A stretch of DNA of 64,000 nucleotides, from the NCBI RefSeq assembly GCF_013366375.1, contig NZ_JABWMJ010000002.1:186001-250000 (forward strand), read 5' to 3'. The DNA is from Rhizobacter koreensis. Lineage in GTDB: Bacteria > Pseudomonadota > Gammaproteobacteria > Burkholderiales > Burkholderiaceae_C. Under the pieces are notes generated by a model that saw nothing but the letters and a program-made list of their open reading frames with translations, did no database searches and was not told the DNA's origin. The translations under genes and the position numbers were made by a program. Positions 12,805 through 22,420 of the stretch are shown one piece after another (within the stretch, counting starts at the first letter, position 1; every line of letters begins with the position of its first letter).

Positions 12805-13668
12805 ATGCCTGCAACCCTGATCGACGGCAGCGCGCTCGCGCTGCAGATCCGTGGCGGCGTCGCCGAGCGCGCCGCGGCGCTCACCGCGCGCGGCCGCACG
12901 CCGGGCCTCGCGGTGATCCTGGTCGGCGACGACCCTGCCAGCCACGTCTACGTGCGCAACAAGGTCAAGGCGTGCGAGGCCGCCGGCATCCGCTCGGTGC
13001 TCGAACGCTACCCGGCCGAGCTGACCGAAGCCGCGCTGCTCGAGCGGGTCGCCGCCCTCAATGCGGACGCCACGATTCACGGCATCCTGGTCCAGCTGCC
13101 GCTGCCGCGCCACATCGACGCCAAGAAGGTGATCGAGGCGATCGACGCGAGCAAGGACGTCGACGGCTACTCGGTGCTGAGCGCCGGCGAGCTGATGGCG
13201 GGCCTGCCGGGCTTTCGCCCCTGCACGCCGTACGGCTGCATGAAGCTGATCGAGAGCACCGGCGTCGCGCTGCGCGGCAAGCATGCCGTCGTCATCGGCC
13301 GCAGCAACACGGTCGGCAAGCCCATGGGGCTGCTGCTCTTGCAGGCCGATGCGACCGTCACCATCTGCCACAGTGCGACCGCAGACCTGGCCGTGCATAC
13401 CCGGCAAGCCGACGTCGTGGTGGCCGCCGTCGGGCGACGCAACACGCTGACCGCCGACATGGTCAAGCCCGGCGCGATCGTCATCGACGTGGGCATGAAC
13501 CGCGTCCCCGACGGCGAGCCGAACGCCGGCAAGCTGTGCGGCGACGTCGACTTCGACGGCGTGCGCGAGGTGGCCGGCTGGATCACGCCGGTGCCGGGCG
13601 GCGTCGGGCCGATGACCATTGCGATGCTGCTCGTCAACACGGTCGAGTCGGCCGAGCGTTCGGCCTGA
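12805..13668 (+). CDS. folD: Bifunctional methylenetetrahydrofolate dehydrogenase/cyclohydrolase
   Basis: 287 aa from [17 protein letters not shown] 14-residue in-frame extension upstream is not family-like. Signatures are [14 protein letters not shown] (substrate and catalytic Lys region), [26 protein letters not shown] (NADP-binding) and the C-terminal [14 protein letters not shown]. The enzyme converts 5,10-methylene-THF to 10-formyl-THF in one-carbon metabolism in the cytosol. The usual length is 280-300 residues. It is followed 83 bases later by the M3 oligopeptidase gene, with a strong GC hairpin between them. Confidence 0.98.
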   Translation: MPATLIDGSALALQIRGGVAERAAALTARGRTPGLAVILVGDDPASHVYVRNKVKACEAAGIRSVLERYPAELTEAALLERVAALNADATIHGILVQLPLPRHIDAKKVIEAIDASKDVDGYSVLSAGELMAGLPGFRPCTPYGCMKLIESTGVALRGKHAVVIGRSNTVGKPMGLLLLQADATVTICHSATADLAVHTRQADVVVAAVGRRNTLTADMVKPGAIVIDVGMNRVPDGEPNAGKLCGDVDFDGVREVAGWITPVPGGVGPMTIAMLLVNTVESAERSA

Positions 13669-13694
13669 CGCGAAGCGTCTCGAGCCGGGTCGAT

Positions 13695-13714
13695 CGCGCG
13701 GCGCCGGCCGCGCG
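13695..13714. terminator. GC hairpin between folD and the oligopeptidase gene
   Basis: A perfect 8-base stem (CGCGCGGC with GCCGCGCG) closes a 4-base loop, 26 bases after the folD stop. No U-run follows, so it is more likely an mRNA-stability or attenuating hairpin than a classical intrinsic terminator. Confidence 0.35.
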
Positions 13715-13751
13715 CGGTTGCGTGTCCTGCCAGTCCCTAGAAGGTGAACCG

Positions 13752-15809
13752 ATGACTTCCGACCTGAATCCGCTGCTCGACTTTTCCGGACTGCCGCGCT
13801 TCGACGCGATCCGCCCCGAGCACGTCGCCCCGGCACTCGACGTGCTGCTCGCCGAGGCCGACGCCGCCCTGCAGTGCGCGACCAGCGACGCCACGCCCGC
13901 CGATTACGACGCGCTCTCGTCGGTGCTCGACGTCGCGCTCGATAGGCTCAACCGCGCCTGGGGTGCGGTCAACCACCTGCATGGCGTGGCCGACACGCCC
14001 GAGCTGCGCGCGGCGTACACCGCGCAGCTGCCGCGCGTGGTCGAGTTCCAGACCCGCCTCGGCGCCGACGAGAAGCTCTACGCCAAGTACAAGGCCATCG
14101 CCGCCAGCCCGGCCGCGCGCGATCTCGCGCCGGCGCGGCGCCGGGCGCTCGACAACGCGCTGCGCGACTTCGTGCTGTCGGGCGCCGAGCTTCAGGGCGA
14201 AGCCCGCGAGACCTTCACGAAGCTGCAGGACGAGCAGGCCGAGTGGTCGCAGAAGTTCTCCGAGCACATCCTCGACGCGACCGACGGCTGGTCGATGCTG
14301 GCGACCGCCGAGCAGCTCGCGGGCGTCCCCGACGACGTGATCGCGGCGATGCGCGCTGCCGCCGAGGCCGATGGCGCCGACGGCTACAAGATCACGCTGA
14401 AGTTCCCGGTCTACCTGCCGGTGATGCAGTACGCGACCGACCGCAACCTGCGCGAGACGGTCTACACCGCGTACGTGACCCGCGCGAGCGAGTTCGGGCC
14501 GCCGGAGCGCGACAACGCCGAGGCGATGCAGCGCCTGCTCGACCTGCGCCAGCAGGAGGCGCAGCTGCTCGGCTACCGCCGTTACGCCGACCTGTCGCTG
14601 GTGCCCAAGATGGCTGCGTCGCCGGAGGAGGTGCTGACGTTCCTGCGCGATCTGGCCAAGCGGGCGCGTCCGAGCGCCGAAGCCGACCTCGCCGAGCTTG
14701 CCGACTTCGCGCGCCGCGAGCTCGGCATCGACGAGCTGCAGGCATGGGACATGAGCTTCGCGAGCGAGCGCCTCAAGGAAGCGCGCTACGCGTTCAGCGA
14801 ACAGGACGTGAAGCTGTACTTCACCGAGCCCAAGGTGCTCGAGGGCCTGTTCGGCATCGTCGAGAAGTTGTTCGAGGTGACGATCCGCCCCGACGAGGCG
14901 CCGGTCTGGAACGAAGGCGTGCGCTTCTTCCGCGTCGAGCGGCCGGTCGGCGATACCACCCGCCTCGTCGGTCAGTTCTACCTCGACCCCTACGCTCGCG
15001 CCGGCAAGCGCTCGGGCGCATGGATGGGCGATGCGCGCAACCGCTGGAAGCGCCCCGACGGCGCGCTGCAGACGCCCGTCGCGTACCTGGTCTGCAACTT
15101 CGCCGCGCCGGTCGATGGCAAGCCGGCGCTGCTGACGCACGACGACGTGACGACGCTGTTCCACGAGTTCGGTCACGGCCTGCATCACATGCTGACGCAG
15201 GTCGACGAGATCGCCGTGTCCGGCATCTCGGGCGTCGAGTGGGACGCCGTCGAGCTGCCGAGCCAGTTCATGGAGAACTTCTGCTGGGAATGGGAGGTCG
15301 TGCGCCGCATGACGGCGCACGTCGACAGCGGCGAGCCGCTGCCGCGCGCGCTGTTCGACAAGATGCTGGCGGCCAAGAACTTCCAGTCGGGGCTGCAGAC
15401 GCTGCGCCAGGTCGAGTTCTCGCTGATCGACATGCGGCTGCACGCCGACGCCGGCAGCTCGGCGCGCATCCAGGCGCTCGCCGACGAGGTGCGGGAGGAG
15501 GTCGCGGTGGTGCGTCCGCCGACGTTCAACCGCTTCCTCAACAGCTTCTCGCACATCTTCTCGGGCGGCTACTCGGCCGGCTACTACAGCTACAAGTGGG
15601 CCGAAGTGCTGTCGGCCGACGCGTGGAGCGCGTTCGAGGAGGCCGCCAACGGCCCGGACGGCGTGCTCGACGTCGCAACGGGCCGGCGCTTCCGCGAGAA
15701 CGTGCTCGAGGTCGGCGGCAGCCGCCCTGCGCTCGACAGCTTCGTCGCGTTCCGTGGCCGGGCGCCGACCATCGACGCGCTGCTGCGGCACCAGGGCCTG
15801 GCGGCCTGA
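13752..15809 (+). CDS. prlC: Oligopeptidase A, M3 family zinc metallopeptidase
   Basis: 685 aa from MTSDLNPLLDFSGLPRFD, with an AAGGTGA ribosome site upstream. The zinc-binding HEFGH motif (His471) sits in TLFHEFGHGLHHML, and the downstream Glu is in SGVEWDAVELPSQFMEN. Both match the thermolysin-like HExxH...E pattern of M3 peptidases. The C-terminal SGGYSAGYYSYKWAEVL block is family-typical. It is a cytosolic enzyme that degrades short peptides, including cleaved signal peptides. The length equals E. coli PrlC (about 680). Confidence 0.97.
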   Translation: MTSDLNPLLDFSGLPRFDAIRPEHVAPALDVLLAEADAALQCATSDATPADYDALSSVLDVALDRLNRAWGAVNHLHGVADTPELRAAYTAQLPRVVEFQTRLGADEKLYAKYKAIAASPAARDLAPARRRALDNALRDFVLSGAELQGEARETFTKLQDEQAEWSQKFSEHILDATDGWSMLATAEQLAGVPDDVIAAMRAAAEADGADGYKITLKFPVYLPVMQYATDRNLRETVYTAYVTRASEFGPPERDNAEAMQRLLDLRQQEAQLLGYRRYADLSLVPKMAASPEEVLTFLRDLAKRARPSAEADLAELADFARRELGIDELQAWDMSFASERLKEARYAFSEQDVKLYFTEPKVLEGLFGIVEKLFEVTIRPDEAPVWNEGVRFFRVERPVGDTTRLVGQFYLDPYARAGKRSGAWMGDARNRWKRPDGALQTPVAYLVCNFAAPVDGKPALLTHDDVTTLFHEFGHGLHHMLTQVDEIAVSGISGVEWDAVELPSQFMENFCWEWEVVRRMTAHVDSGEPLPRALFDKMLAAKNFQSGLQTLRQVEFSLIDMRLHADAGSSARIQALADEVREEVAVVRPPTFNRFLNSFSHIFSGGYSAGYYSYKWAEVLSADAWSAFEEAANGPDGVLDVATGRRFRENVLEVGGSRPALDSFVAFRGRAPTIDALLRHQGLAA

Positions 15810-15913
15810 GAGCCCTGCACCCGGCGCTGAGCGGCGGGTTCCGCCCCGCGCCGGCGAGCCCTTACCGTTGAAGCGCCCGTGCCGAGTCGGTTAGATTGGC
15901 CACCGGAGACGCC

Positions 15914-16561
15914 ATGAACCGCCCTGCCCCGCTCGAATCTCGCCGCGCCGTGGCGGCGACCGCCGCACTGGCCGCCGTTCTGGCAAGCGGGGCTGCGCTC
16001 GGCCAGTACAAGGTCACCGGTCCGGACGGCCGGGTCACCTACACCGACCGACCGCCTGCCACCGTCGACAGCCGCATCACGCCGCTCAACGCGCGCGGCG
16101 GCTCGGCGGGCAGCGAGAGCGACCTCCCCTTCGAACTGCGCCAGATCGCGACGCGCTTTCCGGTGACGCTCTACACGTCGGCCGGCACCTGCGAGCCGTG
16201 CGAGTCGGCGCGGGCCTTGCTGCGCCAGCGTGGCATTCCCTATATCGAGCGCCAGGCCATTTCGGCCGAGGACGGCGACGCGCTCGAACGCCTGACCGGC
16301 GGGCGCGACGCGCCGACCCTGACGATCGGCTCGCAGACGCTGCGCGGCCTCTCGCCCGACGTCTGGACCTCGTATCTCGATGCCGCCGGCTACCCGCGCC
16401 AGTCGCGCCTGCCGCCGACGTACACGCCGCGCCCGCCGCTGCGGATCGTCGAACGGCGCGACGCGGTGCCGGCGCGCGCGGCCACCGCACCCGCGGCGCG
16501 CCCGGAGGCCGGCGGAATCCCGGCACCGCCGCCGCCGGGCCCGGGCGGCATCAAGTTCTGA
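15914..16561 (+). CDS. Exported DUF4124/glutaredoxin-like protein
   Basis: 215 aa. An N-terminal signal peptide (AVAATAALAAVLASGAALGQ) precedes a DUF4124 segment (YKVTGPDGRVTYTDRPP). From about residue 70 there is a glutaredoxin-like domain with the redox pair CEPC in YTSAGTCEPCESARALL and the family-like PTLTIGSQTLRGLSPDVW. The tail is Pro-rich. The start was chosen at MNRPAP because CGGAGA lies just upstream and the signal peptide follows. A periplasmic thiol-disulfide role is likely, but the partner is unknown. It is monocistronic as far as the sequence shows. Confidence 0.85.
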   Translation: MNRPAPLESRRAVAATAALAAVLASGAALGQYKVTGPDGRVTYTDRPPATVDSRITPLNARGGSAGSESDLPFELRQIATRFPVTLYTSAGTCEPCESARALLRQRGIPYIERQAISAEDGDALERLTGGRDAPTLTIGSQTLRGLSPDVWTSYLDAAGYPRQSRLPPTYTPRPPLRIVERRDAVPARAATAPAARPEAGGIPAPPPPGPGGIKF

Positions 16562-16669
16562 CGCGCAGCGGCTGACGCCGCCGGCGGGCGACGGCTCACC
16601 GACCGCGCGCGCTCGGCTGACGCAGGTACGCGCCCCACGCTCGTCGCTGCCGGTCGGGGCCGCGCGCAG

Positions 16670-17857
16670 CTAGGGCGCCCGCGGCCCGGCGCCCTCGCCG
16701 ATGCGTCGCGCCGGCACGCTGCCCGCGCCGACCGCCCCGGCCATCAGCCAGAACAGCCACGAGGCGCCGAGCGCGGCGCCGGCGAAGCCGAACACGAACG
16801 GCATCAGCGCGCTCGACAGGTTGATCGTCATCGAGCGCAGCGCGATCGCCTCGCCGTGGCGCTGGTCGGGCGTGATCTGGTGCAGCGTCGCCATGATCAT
16901 CGGCTGCACCGCGCCGAGCGCGAGGCCGAGCACGCTCGCGCAGACGCCCATGACCCACGGGCCTTGCGCGAACGGATAGACCAGGAACACGGCGGTGGTC
17001 GTCAGCATCGCGCCGACCAGCACCACCGACTCGCGCAGCCGGTGCGCGATCGACGGAATGGCAACCCGGATCGCCGCGACCGAGGTCGCGAACACGCCCA
17101 GCACCAGCCCGATCGCCGACGCGCTGAAGCCGCGCTCGTGGCCGAGGATGGGCACCAGGAACGAATGCACGTCCCAGCTCGACGAGAGCAGCCAGTTCAC
17201 GAGAAGCAGGCGCCGGAATCCGGGGGCGGCGAGCAGCTCCCACGAGCTGCGCGCCTTGGCCGCCGACGGTGTCGCGGCGACCGCTTCCACCGGTACCCGG
17301 CGCGCCCACCACCATGCGATCGCCGGCAGCACGCTGAGCGCGGCGAATGCAGCTCGGAAGCCCGCGTGGTCGATCAGTGCCCCGGCGAGCACCGGACCGG
17401 CGACGTTGGCGAGCGCGGGAGCGAGGCCGAGCCAGCTGAACACGCGCTTGAGTTCGGTCGCGTCGGCGGCGCTTCGCCCCGCGGTGCGCTGGATCGTGAT
17501 GAGGCCGAAGTTGGCGCCCGCCCCGGCGAACGCGGCCGCGAGGCACAGCACGCCGAAGCGGCCGCTCGTGACGACGGTCGCGAGCACCGCGAGCAGCCCA
17601 CCGGTGACGGTGAGCGCGATCGCGATCCACATCGGCCGGTGGTAGCCGTAGCGGTCGGCAAGCCGACCGGCGGTGAGTGCGAGCGCGATCGGCACCACGG
17701 CGAAGAGGCCGAGCAACAGGCCCACCGCCCACGCGGCGTGACCGTCGCGCAGCGCCAGCAGCGGCGCCGCCATTCGGGTGCCCGCCATGCACGCGTGCAG
17801 GCAGACCTGCCCGACCACGAGCGCGACCAGCGTGCGCGTGGTGTCGCGAGCGGTCAT
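16670..17857 (-). CDS. Major facilitator superfamily transporter
   Basis: 395 aa with about 12 predicted membrane helices. An MFS-type loop-2/3 motif is seen in GRLADRYGYHRPMWIA, and similarity to multidrug/sugar efflux permeases covers the whole length. The start lies 12 bases after the rmuC stop, so the two minus-strand genes are probably one transcript. The substrate cannot be predicted. The protein is of normal length and has no obvious damage. Confidence 0.88.
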   Translation of the reverse strand: MTARDTTRTLVALVVGQVCLHACMAGTRMAAPLLALRDGHAAWAVGLLLGLFAVVPIALALTAGRLADRYGYHRPMWIAIALTVTGGLLAVLATVVTSGRFGVLCLAAAFAGAGANFGLITIQRTAGRSAADATELKRVFSWLGLAPALANVAGPVLAGALIDHAGFRAAFAALSVLPAIAWWWARRVPVEAVAATPSAAKARSSWELLAAPGFRRLLLVNWLLSSSWDVHSFLVPILGHERGFSASAIGLVLGVFATSVAAIRVAIPSIAHRLRESVVLVGAMLTTTAVFLVYPFAQGPWVMGVCASVLGLALGAVQPMIMATLHQITPDQRHGEAIALRSMTINLSSALMPFVFGFAGAALGASWLFWLMAGAVGAGSVPARRIGEGAGPRAP

Positions 17858-17869
17858 CGTGCGCTGGCG

Positions 17870-19354
17870 TCAGCGTGGCAGCGCCGGCTCGTCGTCGAAG
17901 AGGCCCCCGGGCAGCAGCGTCTGCGCGCGGTCGTCGGGCACCGCCTCCACATCGCGCAGGCTGCGCGCCATCACGCGGGTGCGCCGCTCGGCCATCTCGA
18001 TACTGCTCGACGCCTCGTCGAGCTTCTTCTTGGTCTTGGCGAGCACGTCGCCGAACTTCGCGAATTCGGTCTTGACCGCGCCCAGCGTCTCCCAGACCTC
18101 GGTCGAACGCTTCTCGAGCGCGAGCGTGCGAAAGCCCATCTGCAGGCTCGAAAGGGTCGCGAGCAGCGTCGTCGGGCCGGTGAGCATCACCTTGTACTCG
18201 CGCTGCAGGCTCTCGACCAGGCCGGGCCGACGCAGGGCCTCGGCGTAGAGACCTTCCGTCGGCACGAACATGATCCCGAAGTCGGTGGTGTGCGGCGACT
18301 CGATGTACTTGTCGCGGATGGTCCGCGCCTCGTTGCGAAGGCGCGTCTCGATCGCACGTGCGGCGAGCTCCATCGCCGGGCGGTCGGCGCGCTCCTGCGC
18401 CTCGACGAGCCGCTCGTAGTCGTCGCGCGGGAACTTGCAGTCGATCGGCAGCCACAGGGGCGCGTGATCGTCGCGCCGTCCGGGCAGCCTAATCGCGAAC
18501 TCGACGCGCGCGCCGCTGCCCGGCACCGTCTCGACATTGGTCGCGTACTGCTCGTGCGTCAGTACCTGCTCGAGCAGGCCCGACAGCTGCACCTCGCCGA
18601 AGATGCCGCGCGTCTTCACGTTGGTGAGCACGCGATTGAGCGAGCCGACGTCGCGCGCGAGCGTCTGCATTTCGCCCAGGCCGCGGTGCACCTGGTCGAG
18701 GCGGTCGGCGACCTGCTTGAAGCTGTCGCCGAGGCGCTGCTCGAGCGTGGCGTGCAGCTTCTCGTCGACCGTCGCGCGGATCTGCTCGAGCTTCTTCTCG
18801 TTGTCGGCCTGGATCGCCTGCAGCTTGCGCTCGACCGAGCTGCGCACCTCGCTCATCCGCTCGTCGTTGGAACGCGCGAGCGCGCGCAGCTGCTCGTTCA
18901 GCGTGTCGGAAAAGCGCTGCAGCGTGACCGCCTGCTGCTCGGACAGGCGCGCCAGCGTGTGGTCGAGCGTGTCGCGCGCGCTGCTCGCCTGCTGCGCCTG
19001 CGTCAGCGCCGCGACCCGCAGCGATTCGGCCAAGCCGTCGCGCGTCGCCGCGAGCTGCAGGCCGAAGCGGTCGATCTGCTCGTTCTGGGTGCGCGCGACG
19101 TCGCCCTGCTGCGTCAGCAGCGTCTGCTGGAAGCCGACCAGCGTCTGCCCGAGCTCCTGGCGCGTCGCCAGGCTGCTGCGCGAGATCTCGTCACGCAGCT
19201 CGCGCTCGACGCGCTGGGTCTCGGCGCGCAGCAGCTCGTGCAGCTGATCGGAAAAGCGTTGCCAGGGACGGGTGTCGGGGCGCCGCAGCGCGAGCCAAGC
19301 GGTCACCAGCAGCAGCAGCGCCAGCAGCGCCGGCGTGAGCCATTCGAGAGTCAT
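17870..19354 (-). CDS. rmuC: RmuC-family DNA recombination protein
   Basis: 494 aa from MTLEWLTPALLALLLLVTAW. An N-terminal membrane anchor (about residues 7-24) is followed by a long coiled coil (about 40-190) and the RmuC nuclease-like domain. Marker segments are GIFGEVQLSGLLEQVLTHEQY, LPIDCKFPRDDYERL and TTDFGIMFVPTEGLYAE. RmuC limits inversions at short inverted repeats in E. coli; its exact activity is not settled. A longer in-frame reading from 19441 is unlikely because it lacks a ribosome site. The MFS gene follows closely. Confidence 0.95.
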   Translation of the reverse strand: MTLEWLTPALLALLLLVTAWLALRRPDTRPWQRFSDQLHELLRAETQRVERELRDEISRSSLATRQELGQTLVGFQQTLLTQQGDVARTQNEQIDRFGLQLAATRDGLAESLRVAALTQAQQASSARDTLDHTLARLSEQQAVTLQRFSDTLNEQLRALARSNDERMSEVRSSVERKLQAIQADNEKKLEQIRATVDEKLHATLEQRLGDSFKQVADRLDQVHRGLGEMQTLARDVGSLNRVLTNVKTRGIFGEVQLSGLLEQVLTHEQYATNVETVPGSGARVEFAIRLPGRRDDHAPLWLPIDCKFPRDDYERLVEAQERADRPAMELAARAIETRLRNEARTIRDKYIESPHTTDFGIMFVPTEGLYAEALRRPGLVESLQREYKVMLTGPTTLLATLSSLQMGFRTLALEKRSTEVWETLGAVKTEFAKFGDVLAKTKKKLDEASSSIEMAERRTRVMARSLRDVEAVPDDRAQTLLPGGLFDDEPALPR

Positions 19355-19681
19355 CGGGCGATTGTCGCAGCCGGTACGTACCGCACCGGTGTGGACATCG
19401 CGCCGCCTCGCATGCATCTCGACCGATGCGGGAAAAGCCAATGCTCGGGCGCTGTAGGATAGTTCTGACCATGCAACGCGTGCTTGGAGCTACGATCCGC
19501 ACGCCCGTTTCGGCGAGACTCGACTTCCTTTGGGCGTGCGCGCCATGACTTCCGAACTCCATCACCACTTCGATGCCGGCGCTTCTGGCGCGCCGGTGCT
19601 GCGGGCAGCGCTGCCGACGCAGCGCGCGGCCGCGGCCAGCGGCCCCGTCAGCGCGGCCGGCCGCCCGATGACGAACGTCCG

Positions 19682-20092
19682 ATGAACCAACTCAAAGCCT
19701 TCATCGTCGAAGACAGCCCGGTGATCCGGGAGAACCTGGTTGCAGCGCTCGAGGAACTGGCTCCGATCGAAGTGGTCGGCACCGCGGAAGACGAACCCAG
19801 CGCGGTGCGCTGGCTCGCCGAGAGCGACAACGACTGCGACCTGGTCGTGGTCGACATCTTCCTCAAGAGCGGCTCGGGGCTCGGCGTGCTCAAGGCCGCC
19901 GCCACGACAAATCAGTCGAAGAAGCTGGTCGTGCTGAGCAATTACGCGACGCCCGACATGCGCCGCAAGTGCCTCGAGCTCGGCGCCGATCGCGTGTTCG
20001 ACAAGTCGAACGAGATCGACGCGCTGATCCTCTACTGCTGCCGGATCGCCGAAGGGGGCAGTGGTCAGACCGATTTCAGCAGCGGCCTCTGA
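19682..20092 (+). CDS. Receiver-only response regulator
   Basis: 136 aa consisting of a single receiver domain. Acidic residues lie at FIVEDSP (Glu10, Asp11), the phospho-acceptor is Asp58 in VVVDIFLKSG, and the conserved Lys108 is in RVFDKSNEI. No output domain follows. The start was taken at MNQLKAFIVED because the upstream extension is not receiver-like. It lies next to a NarL-type regulator and a CHASE3 histidine kinase, so it could act as a phosphate sink or an extra output for that kinase (inference). Confidence 0.88.
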   Translation: MNQLKAFIVEDSPVIRENLVAALEELAPIEVVGTAEDEPSAVRWLAESDNDCDLVVVDIFLKSGSGLGVLKAAATTNQSKKLVVLSNYATPDMRRKCLELGADRVFDKSNEIDALILYCCRIAEGGSGQTDFSSGL

Positions 20093-20129
20093 CGCGCGCC
20101 GCCGGCGCGCGTGCCAGGCTCCGCCCGCG

Positions 20130-20762
20130 CTACTGGATCAGTCCGTTCTTCAGCGCGTAGTAGGTGAGGTCGCTGTTCGACTCGAGCTTCATCTTCTCCA
20201 TCACGCGCGTGCGATACGTGCTGACGGTCTTGACGCTGAGCGACATGCTGTTGGCCATGTGGCCGATGGTCTCGCCCTTGGCCAGGCGCAGGAAGACCTG
20301 GAACTCGCGCTCGGAAAGATGCTCGTGAGGCGGCTTGTCGCCGCCACCGCCGAGCCCGTCGGCGAGCAATTCGGCCACCCCTGCGGTGATGTACTTGCGG
20401 CCGCGGTAAACGGTGCGGATCGCCTTCACGATCTCCTCGGGGTCGCAATCCTTGTTGAGGTAGCCGCTGGCCCCCTGCCGCAGCAGTGTCGTCGCGTAGT
20501 GTTCCTCGGGGAAACCGCTGAGAATCAGCACCGGCAGGTCGGGCGCGCGCGCCTTGATCGCCGCCAGCGCGTCGACGCCGCTCTGGTCGGGCATCGACAG
20601 GTCCATGAGCATGACGTCGACGTCGCCCTTGCGCACAATGTCGAGCGCCTCACGTCCCGTCGACGCCTCGCCCACCACGGTGAGATCGACCTGCTCGGAA
20701 AAATACTGGCGCAAACCGGCTCGCACGATGGCGTGGTCGTCGACGATCGCGATTCGAATCAT
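20130..20762 (-). CDS. NarL/FixJ-type response regulator
   Basis: 210 aa. The receiver domain is IAIVDDHAIVRAGLRQYF with phospho-acceptor Asp54 in VMLMDLSMPDQSG. The LuxR helix-turn-helix is LSEREFQVFLRLAKGETIGHMA and SVKTVSTYRTRVMEKM. It is divergent from a HisKA_3 histidine kinase at 20812 with 49 bases between them, which is the usual arrangement for a cognate pair sharing a regulatory region. It resembles UvrY/RqpR-type regulators. Target genes cannot be read from the window. Confidence 0.93.
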   Translation of the reverse strand: MIRIAIVDDHAIVRAGLRQYFSEQVDLTVVGEASTGREALDIVRKGDVDVMLMDLSMPDQSGVDALAAIKARAPDLPVLILSGFPEEHYATTLLRQGASGYLNKDCDPEEIVKAIRTVYRGRKYITAGVAELLADGLGGGGDKPPHEHLSEREFQVFLRLAKGETIGHMANSMSLSVKTVSTYRTRVMEKMKLESNSDLTYYALKNGLIQ

Positions 20763-20811
20763 GATTGGAATGGGGCGTGATGCTCGAAGTTGGGAAGTTT
20801 AGGGGCAAGCC

Positions 20812-22206
20812 ATGCCGGCGCGACTGATCCGGCGCCTGCGCAATGGGGTCGTCGCGTTCCCGCTCGCGGCGCTCACCGCGCTGGCGATGTTCTTCATCAG
20901 CGAGACCTCGTACCAGGACGCGCGCGCGTCGCTCGACGAGCTCGGCGCGCGCTCGGAGGCGCGCTCGAACATTCAGCTGCTCTCGCGCAGCCTGCTCGAG
21001 GCTGAAACGGCGCAGCGCGGCTTCCTGTTGACGGGCCGTGACGACTACCTCGAGCCCTATCGCACGGCGCTGCCGATGATCGAGCGCTCGCTCGCCTGGC
21101 TGCGCTCGTACTACGCCAACGACGGCGACGACCGCGCCGTCGGCGAGCGCGTCATCAAGCTCTCGGGCGAGAAGCTCTCCGAGATCGAGACCACGCTCAA
21201 GCTGCAGGCTGCCGGCCGCGAGAGCGCATGGCGTGAGCTGCTGCTCACCGACATCGGCCGCGAGAAGATGCAGAGCGTGCAGGCGCTGACCAAGCAGCTG
21301 CTCGACGTCGAGGCGGCGCGCATCCGGACCAGCCGCGACAGCGTCTTTCGCACCCTGCTGCTCAACCGCATCGGCGTCACGGCGATGACGGCGCTCAGCC
21401 TGCTCGCCCTCTTCATGTACCTGCGCCAGTCGGCCGCGCTCGACCGCGAGCGCACCGAGCAGGAAGAGGTGATCCAGAACGAGCGTGACCGCCTCGAGGC
21501 CGAGGTCACCGCACGCACGATCCAGCTCAAGGAACTCGCCCAGCACTTGCAGACGGTGCGCGAGGACGAGCGCAGCCGCCTCGCCCGCGAGCTGCACGAC
21601 GAGCTCGGCGCGCTGCTCACCGCGGCCAAGCTCGACGCCGCACGGCTGAAGTCGCGGCTCGGCGCCACCACGCCCGAGGTCGCCGAGCGCCTGACCCACC
21701 TCAACGAGGCGCTCAACGGCGGCATCGCGCTCAAGCGCCGCATCATCGAGGACCTGCGTCCGTCGTCGCTGAGCAATCTCGGCCTCGTCGCCGCGCTCGA
21801 CATCCTGACGCGCGAGTTCGGCGCACGCAGCGACATCGAGATGGTGTGCGACCTGCACCCGGTGCACCTCGACGCGCCGGCCGAGCTCACGATCTACCGG
21901 CTGATCCAGGAAGCGCTGACAAACGTCGCCAAGTACGCGAAGGCGAGCCGCGTCGAGATCCGGCTCGGCCCCGACGCGAACGGCAACGTGCACGTGTCCG
22001 TGCGCGACGACGGGGTCGGCTTCGACCCGCGGACGCGACGCACGTCGACCCACGGCCTCGTGGGCATGCGCTACCGCGTCGAAGCCGAAGGCGGCGAGAT
22101 GAAGCTCACGTCGGCTCCGGGGCAGGGAACGCTGATCGAGGCCGTGCTGCCGCAGGCGATCCCCGCGAAGGAGCCGCGCGAAGGCGTCGACGCCGTTCCG
22201 GCATAG
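20812..22206 (+). CDS. CHASE3-domain sensor histidine kinase
   Basis: 464 aa. The first membrane helix is near residues 12-28 (VVAFPLAALTALAMFFI). A periplasmic CHASE3-type helical domain follows, with LLEAETAQRGFLLTGRDDYL. The second helix is near 185-203 (IGVTAMTALSLLALFMYL). A HisKA_3 dimerisation domain carries His262 in RSRLARELHDELGALL, and the HATPase has QEALTNVAKYAKA and DDGVGFD. This is the NarX/UhpB-like class that partners with LuxR-type regulators, matching the divergent gene at 20130. Confidence 0.93.
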   Translation: MPARLIRRLRNGVVAFPLAALTALAMFFISETSYQDARASLDELGARSEARSNIQLLSRSLLEAETAQRGFLLTGRDDYLEPYRTALPMIERSLAWLRSYYANDGDDRAVGERVIKLSGEKLSEIETTLKLQAAGRESAWRELLLTDIGREKMQSVQALTKQLLDVEAARIRTSRDSVFRTLLLNRIGVTAMTALSLLALFMYLRQSAALDRERTEQEEVIQNERDRLEAEVTARTIQLKELAQHLQTVREDERSRLARELHDELGALLTAAKLDAARLKSRLGATTPEVAERLTHLNEALNGGIALKRRIIEDLRPSSLSNLGLVAALDILTREFGARSDIEMVCDLHPVHLDAPAELTIYRLIQEALTNVAKYAKASRVEIRLGPDANGNVHVSVRDDGVGFDPRTRRTSTHGLVGMRYRVEAEGGEMKLTSAPGQGTLIEAVLPQAIPAKEPREGVDAVPA

Positions 22207-22296
22207 CCGCGCGGACTGTCGGTCGCGTCCTACGCGGCCTGACTCGCTCTCCCGACGATCCTGCGGCGACGCGCCCTATCGCCGCTGATTGCCGTT

Positions 22297-22325
22297 CGCG
22301 ACACACTTCGCACGGTCGTGTCGCG
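22297..22325. promoter_or_regulatory. Inverted repeat upstream of the yqjD-like operon
   Basis: CGCGACAC (22297-22304) and GTGTCGCG (22318-22325) form a perfect 8-base inverted repeat with a 13-base spacer, about 95 bases before the yqjD-like start. It could be an operator, possibly for the adjacent NarL-type regulator, but no known site was matched. Confidence 0.3.
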
Positions 22326-22420
22326 CACAGGCTTCGCGACTGCCAGCGCCTTCCGCTTGCGTTGCAGGGAACACGCTGCGGAACTCGTCCCCGCCCACTT
22401 CAAAGAGGAGATCCAGCCAC

